From positions 124,001 to 188,000 of the forward strand of contig NZ_PDYY01000003.1 of the NCBI RefSeq assembly GCF_002743255.1: DNA of 64,000 nucleotides, written 5' to 3'. Positions 1-8,883 of the stretch are shown here, piece after piece. The stretch is from Sporosarcina sp. P2. Its GTDB lineage: Bacteria > Bacillota > Bacilli > Bacillales_A > Planococcaceae. The position numbers were made by a program, and so were the translations under genes. Within the stretch, counting starts at the first letter, position 1. The number at the start of each line of letters is the position of its first letter. The notes under the pieces are model-generated. The model ran no database searches, was not told where the DNA came from, and worked only from the letters and a program-made list of their open reading frames with translations.

Positions 1-1
1 T

Positions 2-691
2 GTACTCGCAACCGGTGTGCTCAATGTAGGAACGGAAGGAACATACGCACCTTTCTCTTTTCATGATGAATCGGGAAAGCTCACAGGCTATGATGTAGAA
101 GTTACACAAGAAGTGGCTAAACGTCTAGGGGTGGAAGCAAAGTTTTTTGAAACACAGTGGGATGCTGTTTTCGCGGGATTAGATGCAAAAAGGTTTGACA
201 TGATTGCCAACCAAGTCGGTATTAATGAAGAGCGCAAAGCAAAGTATGAATTCTCTCAAGCATATACGCACTCGAATTCTGTTTTAGTTGTTCGTGAAGA
301 CGCTGATATTGCGTTTGATGGAATGGAAGGAAAAAAAGCTGCGCAGACATTGACAAGTAACTACGGTGAACTAGCGAAAGCTAATGGTGCGGAAATTATA
401 AAGATTGACGGTTTCAACCAAGGCGTCGACTTAGTCATTTCTAAACGAGTAGATGGTACGTACAATGACAAACTTTCTGCACTCGATTACTTGAAGCAAA
501 AACCTGATGCGCCTATTAAAATTGTAGAGGAAGAAGAAATCTCCAAAGATAATCAATCGGAGAGCGCTTTTTTATTCAGACAAGGCAATGACGACTTAAT
601 AGAGGAAATAAACAAAGCGTTGGATGCGATGCGTGAAGACGGTACATTGAAGACGATTTCCGAAAAATGGTTCGGCGAAGATGTATCTTAA
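2..691 (+). CDS. tcyA: Amino-acid (cystine-type) ABC transporter substrate-binding protein, 5' truncated
   Basis: This is the extracellular solute-binding subunit of a polar amino-acid ABC importer. The window opens inside the gene: the frame runs back to base 2 with no start codon and no lipoprotein signal, so roughly the first 35-40 residues are missing. A GTG at 17 is internal and is not the real start. Family-3 binding-protein hallmarks are visible: [31 protein letters not shown] and a C-terminal [16 protein letters not shown]. The sequence style is closest to cystine-binding TcyA of Bacillus, but the substrate is inferred. The gene ends 11 bases inside the permease gene, and the ATPase follows, giving a complete three-gene transporter operon. 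A general polar amino-acid binding protein is the alternative. Confidence 0.8.
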   Translation, partial: VLATGVLNVGTEGTYAPFSFHDESGKLTGYDVEVTQEVAKRLGVEAKFFETQWDAVFAGLDAKRFDMIANQVGINEERKAKYEFSQAYTHSNSVLVVREDADIAFDGMEGKKAAQTLTSNYGELAKANGAEIIKIDGFNQGVDLVISKRVDGTYNDKLSALDYLKQKPDAPIKIVEEEEISKDNQSESAFLFRQGNDDLIEEINKALDAMREDGTLKTISEKWFGEDVS

Positions 692-1397
692 TACGATTGC
701 GCTAAGTCCCGAACGGATACAGAGATTCCAGGAAATCGCATCAACATCCATCGGGCCTTTGATTGAAGGGGCTATTAAGTATACGATTCCCTTAGCAATC
801 ATCGCATTTAGTATTGGATTGATCATTGCAATATTTACTGCCTTGGCAAGAATTTCATCTAGTAAATTCTTGCGGGCAATAGCGCGAGTGTATGTATCAA
901 TCATCCGTGGAACGCCTTTGCTTGTACAATTATTTATTATATTCTACGGTTTGCCAACAATCGGTATTACCATTGATCCTTTCCCGTCCGCGATCATAGG
1001 ATTTTCACTGAATGTTGGTGCCTATGCCTCCGAAATCATTCGAGCAGCAATACTGTCCATTCCTAAAGGACAGTGGGAAGCAGCATATTCTATTGGAATG
1101 AATTACTCGCAGGCATTGCGGAAGATTGTTTTACCACAAGCCGCCAGAGTGTCTGTGCCACCGCTTTCGAATTCCTTTATTGGATTGGTAAAAGATACAT
1201 CGCTCGCAGCTACGATTTTAGTAGCTGAGACATTCAGGCGGGCGCAAGAAATTGCCTCCATGAACTATGAGTTTTTATTCGTCTATGTCATGGCAGCTCT
1301 TGTATATTGGGTGATTTGTTTCATCTTGTCGATTATTCAAGGAAGAATTGAAATACGCCTGGATCGTGTTGTCGGTAAGACGGGGGGATTATCATGA
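681..1397 (+). CDS. tcyB: Amino-acid ABC transporter permease
   Basis: Membrane subunit (238 residues) of the polar amino-acid importer. It forms the channel through which the solute delivered by the upstream binding protein crosses the membrane. It shows the HisM/GlnP-family layout: hydrophobic helices near residues 30-55, 70-100 and 195-225, the family motif [17 protein letters not shown] near residue 75, and the EAA loop [18 protein letters not shown] near 150, which contacts the ATPase. The ATG at 681 overlaps the end of the binding-protein gene by 11 bases and the stop overlaps the ATPase start by 4, so translation is probably coupled. Cystine specificity is inferred from the binding protein and is not readable from the permease. 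Confidence 0.85.
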   Translation: MYLNTIALSPERIQRFQEIASTSIGPLIEGAIKYTIPLAIIAFSIGLIIAIFTALARISSSKFLRAIARVYVSIIRGTPLLVQLFIIFYGLPTIGITIDPFPSAIIGFSLNVGAYASEIIRAAILSIPKGQWEAAYSIGMNYSQALRKIVLPQAARVSVPPLSNSFIGLVKDTSLAATILVAETFRRAQEIASMNYEFLFVYVMAALVYWVICFILSIIQGRIEIRLDRVVGKTGGLS

Positions 1398-2131
1398 TTT
1401 CTATACAAGGACTGAAAAAGTCTTTCGGATCACAAGAAGTGATAAAAAATGTAGATTTAGAAATCGAACAGGGAAAAGTGGTCGTGATAATTGGGCCTTC
1501 GGGTTCTGGTAAATCTACGTTGTTACGTTGTTTGAATGTGCTTGAAACACCGAATGGTGGGGTGCTGTCTATAGATGGGCAGAAGTTAGACTTTAATTCG
1601 GCGGTCTCTAAAAAATCTATCAGTGCATTCCGACGATTGACGGGAATGGTATTTCAAAGCTATAATCTGTTTCCACATCTAACAACGACAGGTAATGTAA
1701 CAGAAGGACTTACTACAGTCAAAGGACTATCGCGTAAGGAAGCTGTGAAGAAGGCAGAACTGTTACTTGATAAAGTAGGGTTGGCTGAACATAAAGACAA
1801 GTATTCTTTCCAACTTTCGGGTGGTCAGCAACAGCGTGTTGCGATTGCACGAGCGCTTGCGATGGATCCGAAAGTCATGTTATTCGATGAACCGACATCC
1901 GCTCTGGATCCTGAACTTGTTGGCGAGGTACTTCGAGTTATGAAGGATCTAGCGCATGAAGGTATGACGATGGCTGTTGTAACGCATGAAATGAGGTTCG
2001 CAAAGGAAGTTGCCGATGAAGTAATCTTTATTGATCAGGGTGTCATTGTAGAACGCGGTGCGCCAGCTGAGATCTTCAACTATCCAAAACATGAGCGTAC
2101 AAAGAAGTTTTTGAGTTTATTACAAGTATAA
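1394..2131 (+). CDS. tcyC: Amino-acid ABC transporter ATP-binding protein
   Basis: ATPase (245 residues) that powers the importer encoded just upstream. All nucleotide-binding motifs are intact: Walker [10 protein letters not shown] near residue 33, Q-loop in [15 protein letters not shown] signature LSGGQQQR near 142, Walker [15 protein letters not shown] and the switch histidine in [12 protein letters not shown]. These are the hallmarks of the polar amino-acid (GlnQ/TcyC) ATPase subfamily. The start ATG overlaps the permease stop (ATGA). A strong hairpin follows 10 bases after the stop, so this is the last gene of the operon. Substrate class is secure as amino acid; cystine is inferred. Confidence 0.88.
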   Translation: MISIQGLKKSFGSQEVIKNVDLEIEQGKVVVIIGPSGSGKSTLLRCLNVLETPNGGVLSIDGQKLDFNSAVSKKSISAFRRLTGMVFQSYNLFPHLTTTGNVTEGLTTVKGLSRKEAVKKAELLLDKVGLAEHKDKYSFQLSGGQQQRVAIARALAMDPKVMLFDEPTSALDPELVGEVLRVMKDLAHEGMTMAVVTHEMRFAKEVADEVIFIDQGVIVERGAPAEIFNYPKHERTKKFLSLLQV

Positions 2132-2141
2132 ATACAAATAA

Positions 2142-2173
2142 CGCTTGGCATATTAGATGCCAAGCGATTTTTT
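2142..2173 (+). terminator. Rho-independent terminator of the tcyABC-like operon
   Basis: A perfect 10-bp stem (CGCTTGGCAT / ATGCCAAGCG) with a 5-base loop is followed by a run of T. It sits 10 bases after the ATPase stop codon. Confidence 0.92.
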
Positions 2174-2202
2174 GTGTTGAAATTGAAGGAAAACAGCCTT
2201 TG

Positions 2203-2348
2203 CGCTCATTAATTAGATTAAGCGAGCATAGTTCATCTTCCACCGCCCTATGATACTTAACGGGCGCTCTATTAACTCCCGTGAACGCTCTATTAGCTTG
2301 CCTAAGTGATCATAACGATGTCCTAACCGCTCATTAACATACTTCCAT
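2203..2348. repeat. Degenerate 21-bp-period tandem array
   Basis: Seven successive units begin at 2203, 2223, 2244, 2265, 2286, 2307 and 2328, so six of the seven steps or unit lengths are exactly 21 bp and one is 20. The best-kept core is CGCTC(A/T)ATTAA at the head of the unit (for example CGCTCATTAA, CGCTCTATTAA, CGCTCTATTAG). The copies at 2223, 2244 and 2307 are worn (CGAGCATAG, CGCCCTATG, TGATCATAAC) but keep phase. The array ends exactly at the stop codon of the minus-strand alkyltransferase-like gene. It has no convincing coding potential. Its function is unknown; the period equals two helical turns. Confidence 0.7.
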
Positions 2349-2663
2349 TCAATCAGGGTGCCAGCGATACGTATCGAGAGAGACACGACCATTTTCGTTG
2401 AATTGAACACCTTCCGCGAGCAATCGTTCACGTTGCGTTTCACCTTTACTTTGTGCATTTTCCGGAGTAGAGATCCCGCCTTGTGCATTAATGACGCGAT
2501 GCCAAGGCAATTCATATTTAGCACTCATCGAATGTAAAATACGTGAGATTTGTCTTGCGCCCCGAGGGTTGCCTGCTTCTGCGGCCACTTGTCCATAGGT
2601 CATCACACGACCTGGAGGAATAGCTTGAATGATTGCCACGGCCTGTTCTGTAAATGTTTCCAT
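2349..2663 (-). CDS. Alkyltransferase-like (ATL) DNA-binding protein, MGMT family
   Basis: Small protein (104 residues) with the fold of the C-terminal domain of O6-alkylguanine-DNA alkyltransferase. The active-site motif that is PCHRV in real alkyltransferases reads [11 protein letters not shown] here, with Trp replacing the acceptor Cys. That is the diagnostic of alkyltransferase-like proteins, which bind alkylated guanine and hand it to nucleotide excision repair rather than removing the alkyl group. The motif [16 protein letters not shown] (helix-turn-helix with the arginine finger) is also present. I chose the ATG at 2663 because AAAGGAGG lies about 10 bases upstream; the longer frame to 2699 has no such site. 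It stands alone, divergent from the kyn operon. Confidence 0.85.
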   Translation of the reverse strand: METFTEQAVAIIQAIPPGRVMTYGQVAAEAGNPRGARQISRILHSMSAKYELPWHRVINAQGGISTPENAQSKGETQRERLLAEGVQFNENGRVSLDTYRWHPD

Positions 2664-2717
2664 AGTGATGAAAGCCTCCTTTTCAATAAAGTCTAGCATA
2701 GAATGTTGCGGGAGTTC

Positions 2718-2759
2718 ATGCCATTATTCAAACGACATCGAATGCCATTATGGTATTAT
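2718..2759 (+). promoter_or_regulatory. Putative kyn operon promoter with paired direct repeats
   Basis: An extended -10 (TGG-TATTAT, -10 hexamer at 2754-2759) lies about 30 bases before kynU. Two identical 10-mers ATGCCATTAT occur at 2718-2727 and 2742-2751, 24 bp apart, the second abutting the -10. This is a natural place for an operator. No clear -35 is visible, and the binding protein is not identifiable here. Confidence 0.45.
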
Positions 2760-2787
2760 TTATGTACAGTTAGAAAGGAGAATATAT

Positions 2788-4059
2788 ATGAACTCCAATA
2801 CGTTAGAATACGCAAAAACATTAGATCAGCAAGATTTACTAGCATCTTACAGAGAAGAATTTTATTTACCGTTAGAGAAAATCTATATGGATGGTAATTC
2901 ACTTGGATTATTATCAAAGCGTGCAGAGAAAAAGTTATTCGAACTGTTAGACGCTTGGAAGACACTTGCAATTGATGGCTGGACGGAGGGAACGCATCCG
3001 TGGTTTTACATGGCAGAACAAATAGGTGGAAGAATGGCACCGCTAGTGGGAGGTAAAAAATCCGAAGTGATTGCGACAGGTTCCACTACGACGAATCTAC
3101 ATCAAATGATTTCTACATTTTATCGACCTTCGAAGAAACGAATGAAAATACTAGCCGATGAATTAAATTTTCCGTCAGATATTTATGCGTTACAAAGTCA
3201 GATTCGTGTACAAGGCCTGGATCCGGAAGAGCATCTGATTCGTGTGAAAAGTGAAGATGGTCTGACGTTGGATGAAAACCAAATTATTAATGCCATGACG
3301 GAGGATGTCGCATTGATTGTACTGCCATCCGTTTTATATCGTAGTGGTCAAGTACTAGATATGAAAATGCTTACGCAAGCGGCAAGAGAAAGAGATATTC
3401 CAATTGGATTCGATTTATCGCATTCGGTTGGATCTGTAACGCATGCACTTCACGATTGGGACGTAGATTTCGCTTTTTGGTGTACATATAAACACTTGAA
3501 TGGCGGACCTGGATCCGTTGGCGGTTTATTCGTCAACGAAAGACATTTTGGTATAGAAGCAGGACTTGCAGGATGGTTCGGCTCCGATAAGATGAAGCAA
3601 TTTGATATGAATCATAGAATGACGCCTGCAACAGATGCAGGTGCATACCAAATAGGCACACCGCATATATTGAGCCTGGCTCCGCTACTCGGTTCACTCG
3701 AAATGTTCGAGGAGCTTGGAATGGAGGGAATCCGTGAAAAGTCATTGAAACTGACAAGCTTTATGTTGAGTTGTATAGAGGATGAACTAAGTGCGTATTC
3801 TTTTGGTATTGGGAATCCACTAGATGATACGCGTGGAGGCCACTTATTGCTACAGCACAAGGAAGCAGCAAGAATCTGTCAAGCATTGAAAGCACAAGGC
3901 GTCGTTCCAGACTTCCGTGCACCTGATGGTATTAGATTAGCACCAGTTGCATTGTATAATTCATTCGAAGACGTTTGGCAAACGGTACAAATCCTCAAAA
4001 AGATTATGCAAGAAGATCTATATAAACAGTTTCCGAATGAGCGCGGGGTGGTTGCATGA
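2788..4059 (+). CDS. kynU: Kynureninase
   Basis: PLP-dependent hydrolase (423 residues) that cleaves L-kynurenine to anthranilate and L-alanine, the last step of the tryptophan-to-anthranilate pathway. The fold-type I signature is present: the substrate-side [13 protein letters not shown] near residue 32, the cofactor aspartate region [10 protein letters not shown], and the Schiff-base lysine in [13 protein letters not shown] near 235, followed by GGLFVNERH. Length matches the family. The frame is open further upstream, but the ATG at 2788 has AAAGGAG seven bases ahead and starts with the family's usual N terminus. It overlaps kynB by ATGA and so is co-translated with the other two pathway genes. 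Confidence 0.95.
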   Translation: MNSNTLEYAKTLDQQDLLASYREEFYLPLEKIYMDGNSLGLLSKRAEKKLFELLDAWKTLAIDGWTEGTHPWFYMAEQIGGRMAPLVGGKKSEVIATGSTTTNLHQMISTFYRPSKKRMKILADELNFPSDIYALQSQIRVQGLDPEEHLIRVKSEDGLTLDENQIINAMTEDVALIVLPSVLYRSGQVLDMKMLTQAARERDIPIGFDLSHSVGSVTHALHDWDVDFAFWCTYKHLNGGPGSVGGLFVNERHFGIEAGLAGWFGSDKMKQFDMNHRMTPATDAGAYQIGTPHILSLAPLLGSLEMFEELGMEGIREKSLKLTSFMLSCIEDELSAYSFGIGNPLDDTRGGHLLLQHKEAARICQALKAQGVVPDFRAPDGIRLAPVALYNSFEDVWQTVQILKKIMQEDLYKQFPNERGVVA

Positions 4060-4688
4060 CGAATCAGTGGATCGATATTACACAACCTTTGAATCAGCGT
4101 ATTGCGGAGTGGCCTGGCGACACACCGTTTACCTATGAAGTAACCGTAACGAAAGAGCAATCCGGTTCGGTTAATATCGGCAAATTAACGATGAGTACGC
4201 ATATCGGCACGCATACGGATGCACCTTTCCATTATGATGATGATGGCTTGAAAATTTTGGAGTTGCCAGTGGATTTGTATATAGGCAAAGCTTGTTTGGT
4301 AGATGTAACAGGAGTTAGTTGTGTGACAAAGGCAGATTTGGAGCCGTTTGATTTTGGCGGTGCAGAACGCTTATTATTGAAAACCGGAAGTCATCCAACA
4401 CCAACGAAGTTTCCTGAGAACTTCACGGTTATCGGAGAGGATGTCGGACCGTTATTGAAAGAGCGGGGTATACGTCTAATTGGTGTGGATATGCCATCTG
4501 TTGATTCAGAGACTAGTAAAGATCTACCTGGTCACCATTCGTTATATCGCAATGATGTGATCATCATCGAGAATCTAGTATTGCATTCATTGGAAGAAGG
4601 ATATTATGAATTAGTTGCATTGCCATTGGCACTAGAAGATGCGGATGGAAGTCCCGTCCGTGCAGTCGTCAGGAGGTTGCAGCCATGA
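4056..4688 (+). CDS. kynB: Arylformamidase (kynurenine formamidase)
   Basis: Metal-dependent hydrolase (210 residues) that removes formate from N-formyl-L-kynurenine, the middle step of the pathway. It belongs to the bacterial cyclase-like KynB family: the metal-binding motif [12 protein letters not shown] sits near residue 50, with [14 protein letters not shown] after it and [18 protein letters not shown] near 160. Length agrees with known KynB (about 208). Four-base overlaps at both ends (ATGA) link it tightly to kynU and kynA, so gene order kynU-kynB-kynA matches the operon known from Bacillus cereus-group species. Confidence 0.94.
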   Translation: MTNQWIDITQPLNQRIAEWPGDTPFTYEVTVTKEQSGSVNIGKLTMSTHIGTHTDAPFHYDDDGLKILELPVDLYIGKACLVDVTGVSCVTKADLEPFDFGGAERLLLKTGSHPTPTKFPENFTVIGEDVGPLLKERGIRLIGVDMPSVDSETSKDLPGHHSLYRNDVIIIENLVLHSLEEGYYELVALPLALEDADGSPVRAVVRRLQP

Positions 4689-5503
4689 AGGAGAAGGGAA
4701 TTCACACCGATTTTCGTGAATCGATGACGTACGGTGAGTATTTACATTTAGATAAGGTGCTATCGAGCCAAGAGCGTTTGTCAGGACATCATGATGAAAT
4801 GCTTTTCATCGTGATTCATCAAGTAAATGAATTGTGGATGAAGCTGATTTTACACGAGTTGGAATCAGCAATCGAATCAATTCAGCAAGATGAGTTACCG
4901 GAAGCGTTCAAAATGCTTGCTCGCGTCTCGAAAGTTCAGACTCAAATTATTCAGGCGTGGGATGTACTAGCTACGTTGACACCTGCCGAGTACATGGAAT
5001 TTCGGGACAGTTTAGGTAAGGCCTCAGGGTTCCAATCCTATCAAAATCGTTTGATTGAGTTTGCTTTAGGTTATAAGCAACCACATATTATTAAAATCTA
5101 TGAAAAGGATTCCGAGCTGTCAGCGAAATTAGCGAAAGCGTATCAAGCACCAGGAATTTACGATGTAGCTATTCAAGCGTTGGCACGTGCAGGTTTTGCT
5201 ATCAATACGAACTTGCTAACACGTGATTTTTCAATTACTTACGAAGGAGATCCGAGTGTTGCGGCTGCATGGCTTGAAGTCTATCGCAATGTGGATCAAT
5301 ATTGGGATTTGTATCAATTGGCAGAAAAGCTAGTGGATATCGAAGACAGCCATCAGCAATGGCGCTTTAGGCATATGAAAACAGTGGAGCGCATTATTGG
5401 TTTTAAGAAAGGTACAGGCGGCTCTTCGGGTGTTCATTATCTAAAATCTGTACTTGATCATCGCTTTTTTCCAGAACTGTGGGACGTTCGAACTGAGATT
5501 TGA
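4685..5503 (+). CDS. kynA: Tryptophan 2,3-dioxygenase
   Basis: Heme enzyme (272 residues) that opens the indole ring of L-tryptophan with O2 to give N-formylkynurenine, the first and committed step of the pathway. Family motifs are clear: [16 protein letters not shown] near residue 14, the distal-pocket region [19 protein letters not shown] near 36, and the C-terminal [24 protein letters not shown]. The ATG overlaps the kynB stop. The three-gene set ends in anthranilate; no anthranilate-degrading or quinolinate genes (kmo, haaO) are adjacent, so the product is either excreted, reused by TrpD, or used for another compound made elsewhere. Confidence 0.95.
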   Translation: MKEKGIHTDFRESMTYGEYLHLDKVLSSQERLSGHHDEMLFIVIHQVNELWMKLILHELESAIESIQQDELPEAFKMLARVSKVQTQIIQAWDVLATLTPAEYMEFRDSLGKASGFQSYQNRLIEFALGYKQPHIIKIYEKDSELSAKLAKAYQAPGIYDVAIQALARAGFAINTNLLTRDFSITYEGDPSVAAAWLEVYRNVDQYWDLYQLAEKLVDIEDSHQQWRFRHMKTVERIIGFKKGTGGSSGVHYLKSVLDHRFFPELWDVRTEI

Positions 5504-5570
5504 CAAACTGGCAAGCTAGCGACTATTATTAAAATTACAATAATCTGAAAATGGGAAGGTGGTATGTATA

Positions 5571-7202
5571 ATGACCAAAAAGTCGTTTAGCTATGTTGTG
5601 TTGGCATTTGCCTTAGTTTTGCAAATGGCTATCCTGCCGTTACAAGCGTCTGCTGCAGATCCTGAAAAAGCACCTACGTGGATTTCACCTATTAATTATT
5701 TAGCGCTTGGGGATTCATTAGCGGCGGGTGTCACACCGAATAACGAACTAGGTAAAGGCTATACAGACTTTTTAGCAGAGGAACTGGCTACAAGTGAAGT
5801 ATTGCAAGCTAGCAATAAAGGGTTTTCGTACCCAGGCTATAAAACAGACGATGTCTTGAGGGATTTTGAGATGGATGTCACGAAGCCGATTGTAGGGATC
5901 GGACATTCTGATAAAACAGCTAGCCTTCATCAATCGGTGAAAGAAGCAGATCTCATTACGTTAACAATTGGCGCAAATGATGTGTTGCCAAAGTTTACGT
6001 TTGATGACAAAGGCACACCGCAATTCAACCCAGAGGAATTACAGGCAGCTATAATGAAAGTCGGGATGAATACGCAAAAGATCTTGGCTAAAATTTATCA
6101 ACTGAACCCGGCTGCACAAGTATATGTGATGGGCTATTACAATCCATTCCCTTACTTGAGTCCACAAAATCAACCCGTAGTGAATCAGCTCGTCATAACG
6201 TTAAATGACGCGATTAAAAAAGGCATGACAGGCACTACAGCACAGTTTGTAGAGACATCAAAGAAAATTGCCGAGGATCCTTATACGTACCTGCCTAATC
6301 CTAAAAATATTCATTTAAGTCAAGCGGGCTACAAAGTAGTGATGGAGGCTTTCCATAAATCATTGATGGAGAACTATTCATGGTTTGCCAAAGATGCGCT
6401 TACTGTCACAGCCAAAAATGCGACAACAGTAGAGTTAAACTGGAAACCGGTTATTGATACGGGAATGGTCTCGACGTATCAAGTCTTTGCTGGTGATAAA
6501 ATGGTAGGCGAAGTGATGTCTCCTGTATTGTCCTATGAAATTACAGATCTTGAGCCGAATAAGGAGTATCACTTCTCTGTTCAAGCCGTTAATCAGAACG
6601 GCACGAGGAGCATACAACACTTGAATACTAAATACACAGTAGATAAAGAGCCAACCATGGTGTTTACAGATATCACAAATCATTGGGCTAAAGAAGTAAT
6701 CGAAATGGCAGCACAGAAAGGTATTGTTAGTGGCTATGCAGATCACACTTTCCGACCGGACGCATCACTGACTCGTGCACAAGCTATTTCAATCATTGTC
6801 CGTGCGCTAGATTTAAAACCTAAAAGCACAAAATGGGCATTTACTGATTTAGCAGACTACGCGGACAGCACCAAGATGGATATTCAAGCGGCTTATGATC
6901 ATGATTTAGTAAATGGAGTCAATGGTCACTTCATGCCAAACAAGCCCATTACGCGTGCGCAGTTAGCATTGGTACTTAGCCGAACGTATGAAGTAGCAAC
7001 TGGAAAGCCTTTCACTCCAACAGTGGCTGCACCGTTTACAGATATTCAGAAGTTCTCAAAAGACACACAGTGGGCAATAGCAGGTCTTTATCAAATGAAT
7101 ATCGCAACGGGGGACAATAGCAAATTCATGCCAAACCATCCCACAACGCGAGCACATGCTGCAAAAATGGTCGTTCATTCATTGGAAGCCATTGCACAAT
7201 AA
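5571..7202 (+). CDS. Secreted SGNH/GDSL hydrolase with fibronectin III and three SLH domains
   Basis: Predicted cell-surface esterase or lipase (543 residues). In order: signal peptide ending near ASA at residue 28; SGNH hydrolase domain about 38-270 with block I LALGDSLAAG, block III TIGANDVLPK and the catalytic-histidine block NIHLSQAGY; a fibronectin type III domain about 278-360; then three S-layer-homology repeats from about 368 to the end, two carrying the typical FRPDASLTRAQA and FMPNHPTTRAHA pattern. SLH repeats normally hold proteins on pyruvylated wall polymer, so the enzyme is probably displayed on the wall. I chose ATG 5571 because GGAAGGTGG precedes it; the frame's earlier GTG at 5559 lies inside that site. 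Substrate unknown. Confidence 0.88.
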   Translation: MTKKSFSYVVLAFALVLQMAILPLQASAADPEKAPTWISPINYLALGDSLAAGVTPNNELGKGYTDFLAEELATSEVLQASNKGFSYPGYKTDDVLRDFEMDVTKPIVGIGHSDKTASLHQSVKEADLITLTIGANDVLPKFTFDDKGTPQFNPEELQAAIMKVGMNTQKILAKIYQLNPAAQVYVMGYYNPFPYLSPQNQPVVNQLVITLNDAIKKGMTGTTAQFVETSKKIAEDPYTYLPNPKNIHLSQAGYKVVMEAFHKSLMENYSWFAKDALTVTAKNATTVELNWKPVIDTGMVSTYQVFAGDKMVGEVMSPVLSYEITDLEPNKEYHFSVQAVNQNGTRSIQHLNTKYTVDKEPTMVFTDITNHWAKEVIEMAAQKGIVSGYADHTFRPDASLTRAQAISIIVRALDLKPKSTKWAFTDLADYADSTKMDIQAAYDHDLVNGVNGHFMPNKPITRAQLALVLSRTYEVATGKPFTPTVAAPFTDIQKFSKDTQWAIAGLYQMNIATGDNSKFMPNHPTTRAHAAKMVVHSLEAIAQ

Positions 7203-7212
7203 TATACACGTC

Positions 7213-7245
7213 AAAAGGCAAACCTCACATCGGGGTTTGCCTTTT
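7213..7245 (+). terminator. Rho-independent terminator after the SGNH hydrolase
   Basis: Stem AAAAGGCAAACC / GGTTTGCCTTTT, 12 bp, with a 9-base loop, eleven bases after the stop codon. The A-run on one side and T-run on the other mean it could also work in reverse. Confidence 0.88.
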
Positions 7246-7321
7246 ACTATTGTTCAGTTTAAGGATGTGGTACTACTCGAATGTCGATTAACGATATAGT
7301 TTATGTATGATTTCGGGTAAA

Positions 7322-7500
7322 ATGACGTTAGCGGAAATTGCAGCACGTAGAAAAGTTGAAAATCGGAGTGTCATTAAAGTTGTCTAGCAAAACAAGGATG
7401 AACAACAATATCAAATAGTATGGTAGACTTGGAAGTGTTTTATGAGAATTTACTTGAAGATGCCACAGAGGAAGAATTAGAAGTGGGCATTCGTATATAA
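7322..7500 (+). pseudogene. Possible decayed coding remnant
   Basis: The gap between the SGNH terminator and the MFS gene holds three protein-like pieces in different frames: MTLAEIAARRKVENRSVIKV from 7322, QNKDEQQYQIVW just after it behind a stop codon, and an ORF at 7420-7500 reading MVDLEVFYENLLEDATEEEL and ending in GIRI. The acidic, helix-like composition looks coding rather than random, but there are stops and at least one frame change. No family recognised. It may equally be chance. Confidence 0.3.
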
Positions 7501-7542
7501 AAACGAGCGAATAAAAATCTTCATAAATGAGAGAGTGGTAAA

Positions 7543-8727
7543 ATGGAAAATAGGGCCATTTGGACAAAAGACTTTATCGTTATATCTATCATCAACTTCT
7601 TCTTAATGCTAGTAATGTATTTACTTATAGTTACCATTGGGCCTTATTCAGTGAAGGAGTATGGCGTATCAACTAGTGTTGCAGGTCTCGTGTCAGGTAT
7701 TTTCATCATTGGGACACTTTGTGCACGCCTTGCAGTAGGTGGGTTAATAGAAAAGGTCGGTAGCCGGAGGATTCTATTGATAGGATTGTTAGTCTCTGTA
7801 TTGGCATCCGTCATTTATCTTGGTGTAGAAAACTTACCACTATTGATGGTAAACCGATTCTTTCATGGAGTTGGACTTGGTATATCTTCGACCGCCACTG
7901 GCACGATGGTAGCTCAAATGCTACCCCCCTCACGTCGAGGTGAAGGTATTGGGTATTTCAGTTTAAGCTCGGTCCTGGCTACAGCGGTTGGGCCGTTTTT
8001 CGGTATTTTCCTAAGTCAGCACTATCATTTCACCGTACTTTTTATGTTTTGTCTAGCACTCAGTGTTAGTTGTGCAGCCATGTTCTCTTTTGTTAAGAAA
8101 AACCCCATGGTCATGCCTAAAAAGAATGTACAAACACCAACAAAGAAATTTAGGGTTAACGGATTAGTAGAAGTGCGCGCATTACCGATCGCGTTCGTGA
8201 CTTTGTTAGCTGCTATTGCTTATTCTGGTGTGCTGTCATTCATTTCGTTCTATGCAGCGGAACTCAACTTAGTCAGTGCAGCCAGCTTCTTCTTTTTAGT
8301 ATACGCCATTGCTGTATTGCTCTCGAGACCATACACGGGAAAACTATTGGATGTAAAGGGGAGTAAGTTTGTCGTCTATCCTTCATTATCATTATTTGCT
8401 GGCGGCTTGTTATTCTTAAGCGAGACAAATGCAGGTTGGATGCTATTGCTTGCGGGTGGTGTTCTTGGACTCGGGTTTGGAAACTTTCAATCATGTGCGC
8501 AAGCGATTGCGTTGCAAGGCGTTAAACCTGAGCGCTTAGGTGTTGCTACATCCACGTTCTTCATCTTCTTAGACATGGGTTTTGGCTTTGGTCCGTATGT
8601 ACTCGGATTGCTTGTACCGATCCTCGGCTACCAACAAATGTATTTGGTTCTCATGGTTGTAGTACTAATCGCGCTTGGCTTATTCATGCTATTCAGTCAG
8701 ATGCGCCAACGTGCTATCGTGGAATGA
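7543..8727 (+). CDS. MFS transporter (12-helix drug/metabolite efflux type)
   Basis: Major facilitator superfamily membrane protein (394 residues, twelve predicted helices). The conserved loop between helices 2 and 3 reads GGLIEKVGSRRILLIG near residue 68, a variant of the G-X-X-X-D-R-X-G-R-R motif, and MVNRFFHGVGLGISSTATGTM near 105 matches the helix-4/5 signature of the DHA1-like families. The central cytoplasmic loop carries MPKKNVQTPTKKFRVNG near 190. It uses proton-driven exchange by family; the substrate cannot be read. The ATG follows GAGAGTGG. It is monocistronic: a decayed region precedes it and a perfect hairpin follows. Confidence 0.85.
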   Translation: MENRAIWTKDFIVISIINFFLMLVMYLLIVTIGPYSVKEYGVSTSVAGLVSGIFIIGTLCARLAVGGLIEKVGSRRILLIGLLVSVLASVIYLGVENLPLLMVNRFFHGVGLGISSTATGTMVAQMLPPSRRGEGIGYFSLSSVLATAVGPFFGIFLSQHYHFTVLFMFCLALSVSCAAMFSFVKKNPMVMPKKNVQTPTKKFRVNGLVEVRALPIAFVTLLAAIAYSGVLSFISFYAAELNLVSAASFFFLVYAIAVLLSRPYTGKLLDVKGSKFVVYPSLSLFAGGLLFLSETNAGWMLLLAGGVLGLGFGNFQSCAQAIALQGVKPERLGVATSTFFIFLDMGFGFGPYVLGLLVPILGYQQMYLVLMVVVLIALGLFMLFSQMRQRAIVE

Positions 8728-8740
8728 AATGTTAAACTGT

Positions 8741-8776
8741 ATGAAAAGACACTACATGATAGTAGTGTCTTTTCAT
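8741..8776 (+). terminator. Rho-independent terminator after the MFS gene
   Basis: Perfect 15-bp stem ATGAAAAGACACTAC / GTAGTGTCTTTTCAT with a 6-base loop, beginning 13 bases after the stop. The A/T arms make it suitable as a two-way terminator. Confidence 0.9.
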
Positions 8777-8851
8777 ATGAACTTCACGTAAATTACGTCC
8801 ATTGTAGCATAGAAAAATCTGTTTATAATACATGGGCGATAAAATAAAGAA

Positions 8852-8877
8852 ACACCTGTGAGGATGCTCACAGGTGT
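8852..8877 (-). terminator. Terminator of the F420-ligase-like gene
   Basis: Stem ACACCTGTGAG / CTCACAGGTGT (11 bp, 4-base loop) lies just beyond the stop codon of the minus-strand gene; on that strand it is followed by TTCTTTATTTT. Confidence 0.85.
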
Positions 8878-8883
8878 AATTTG

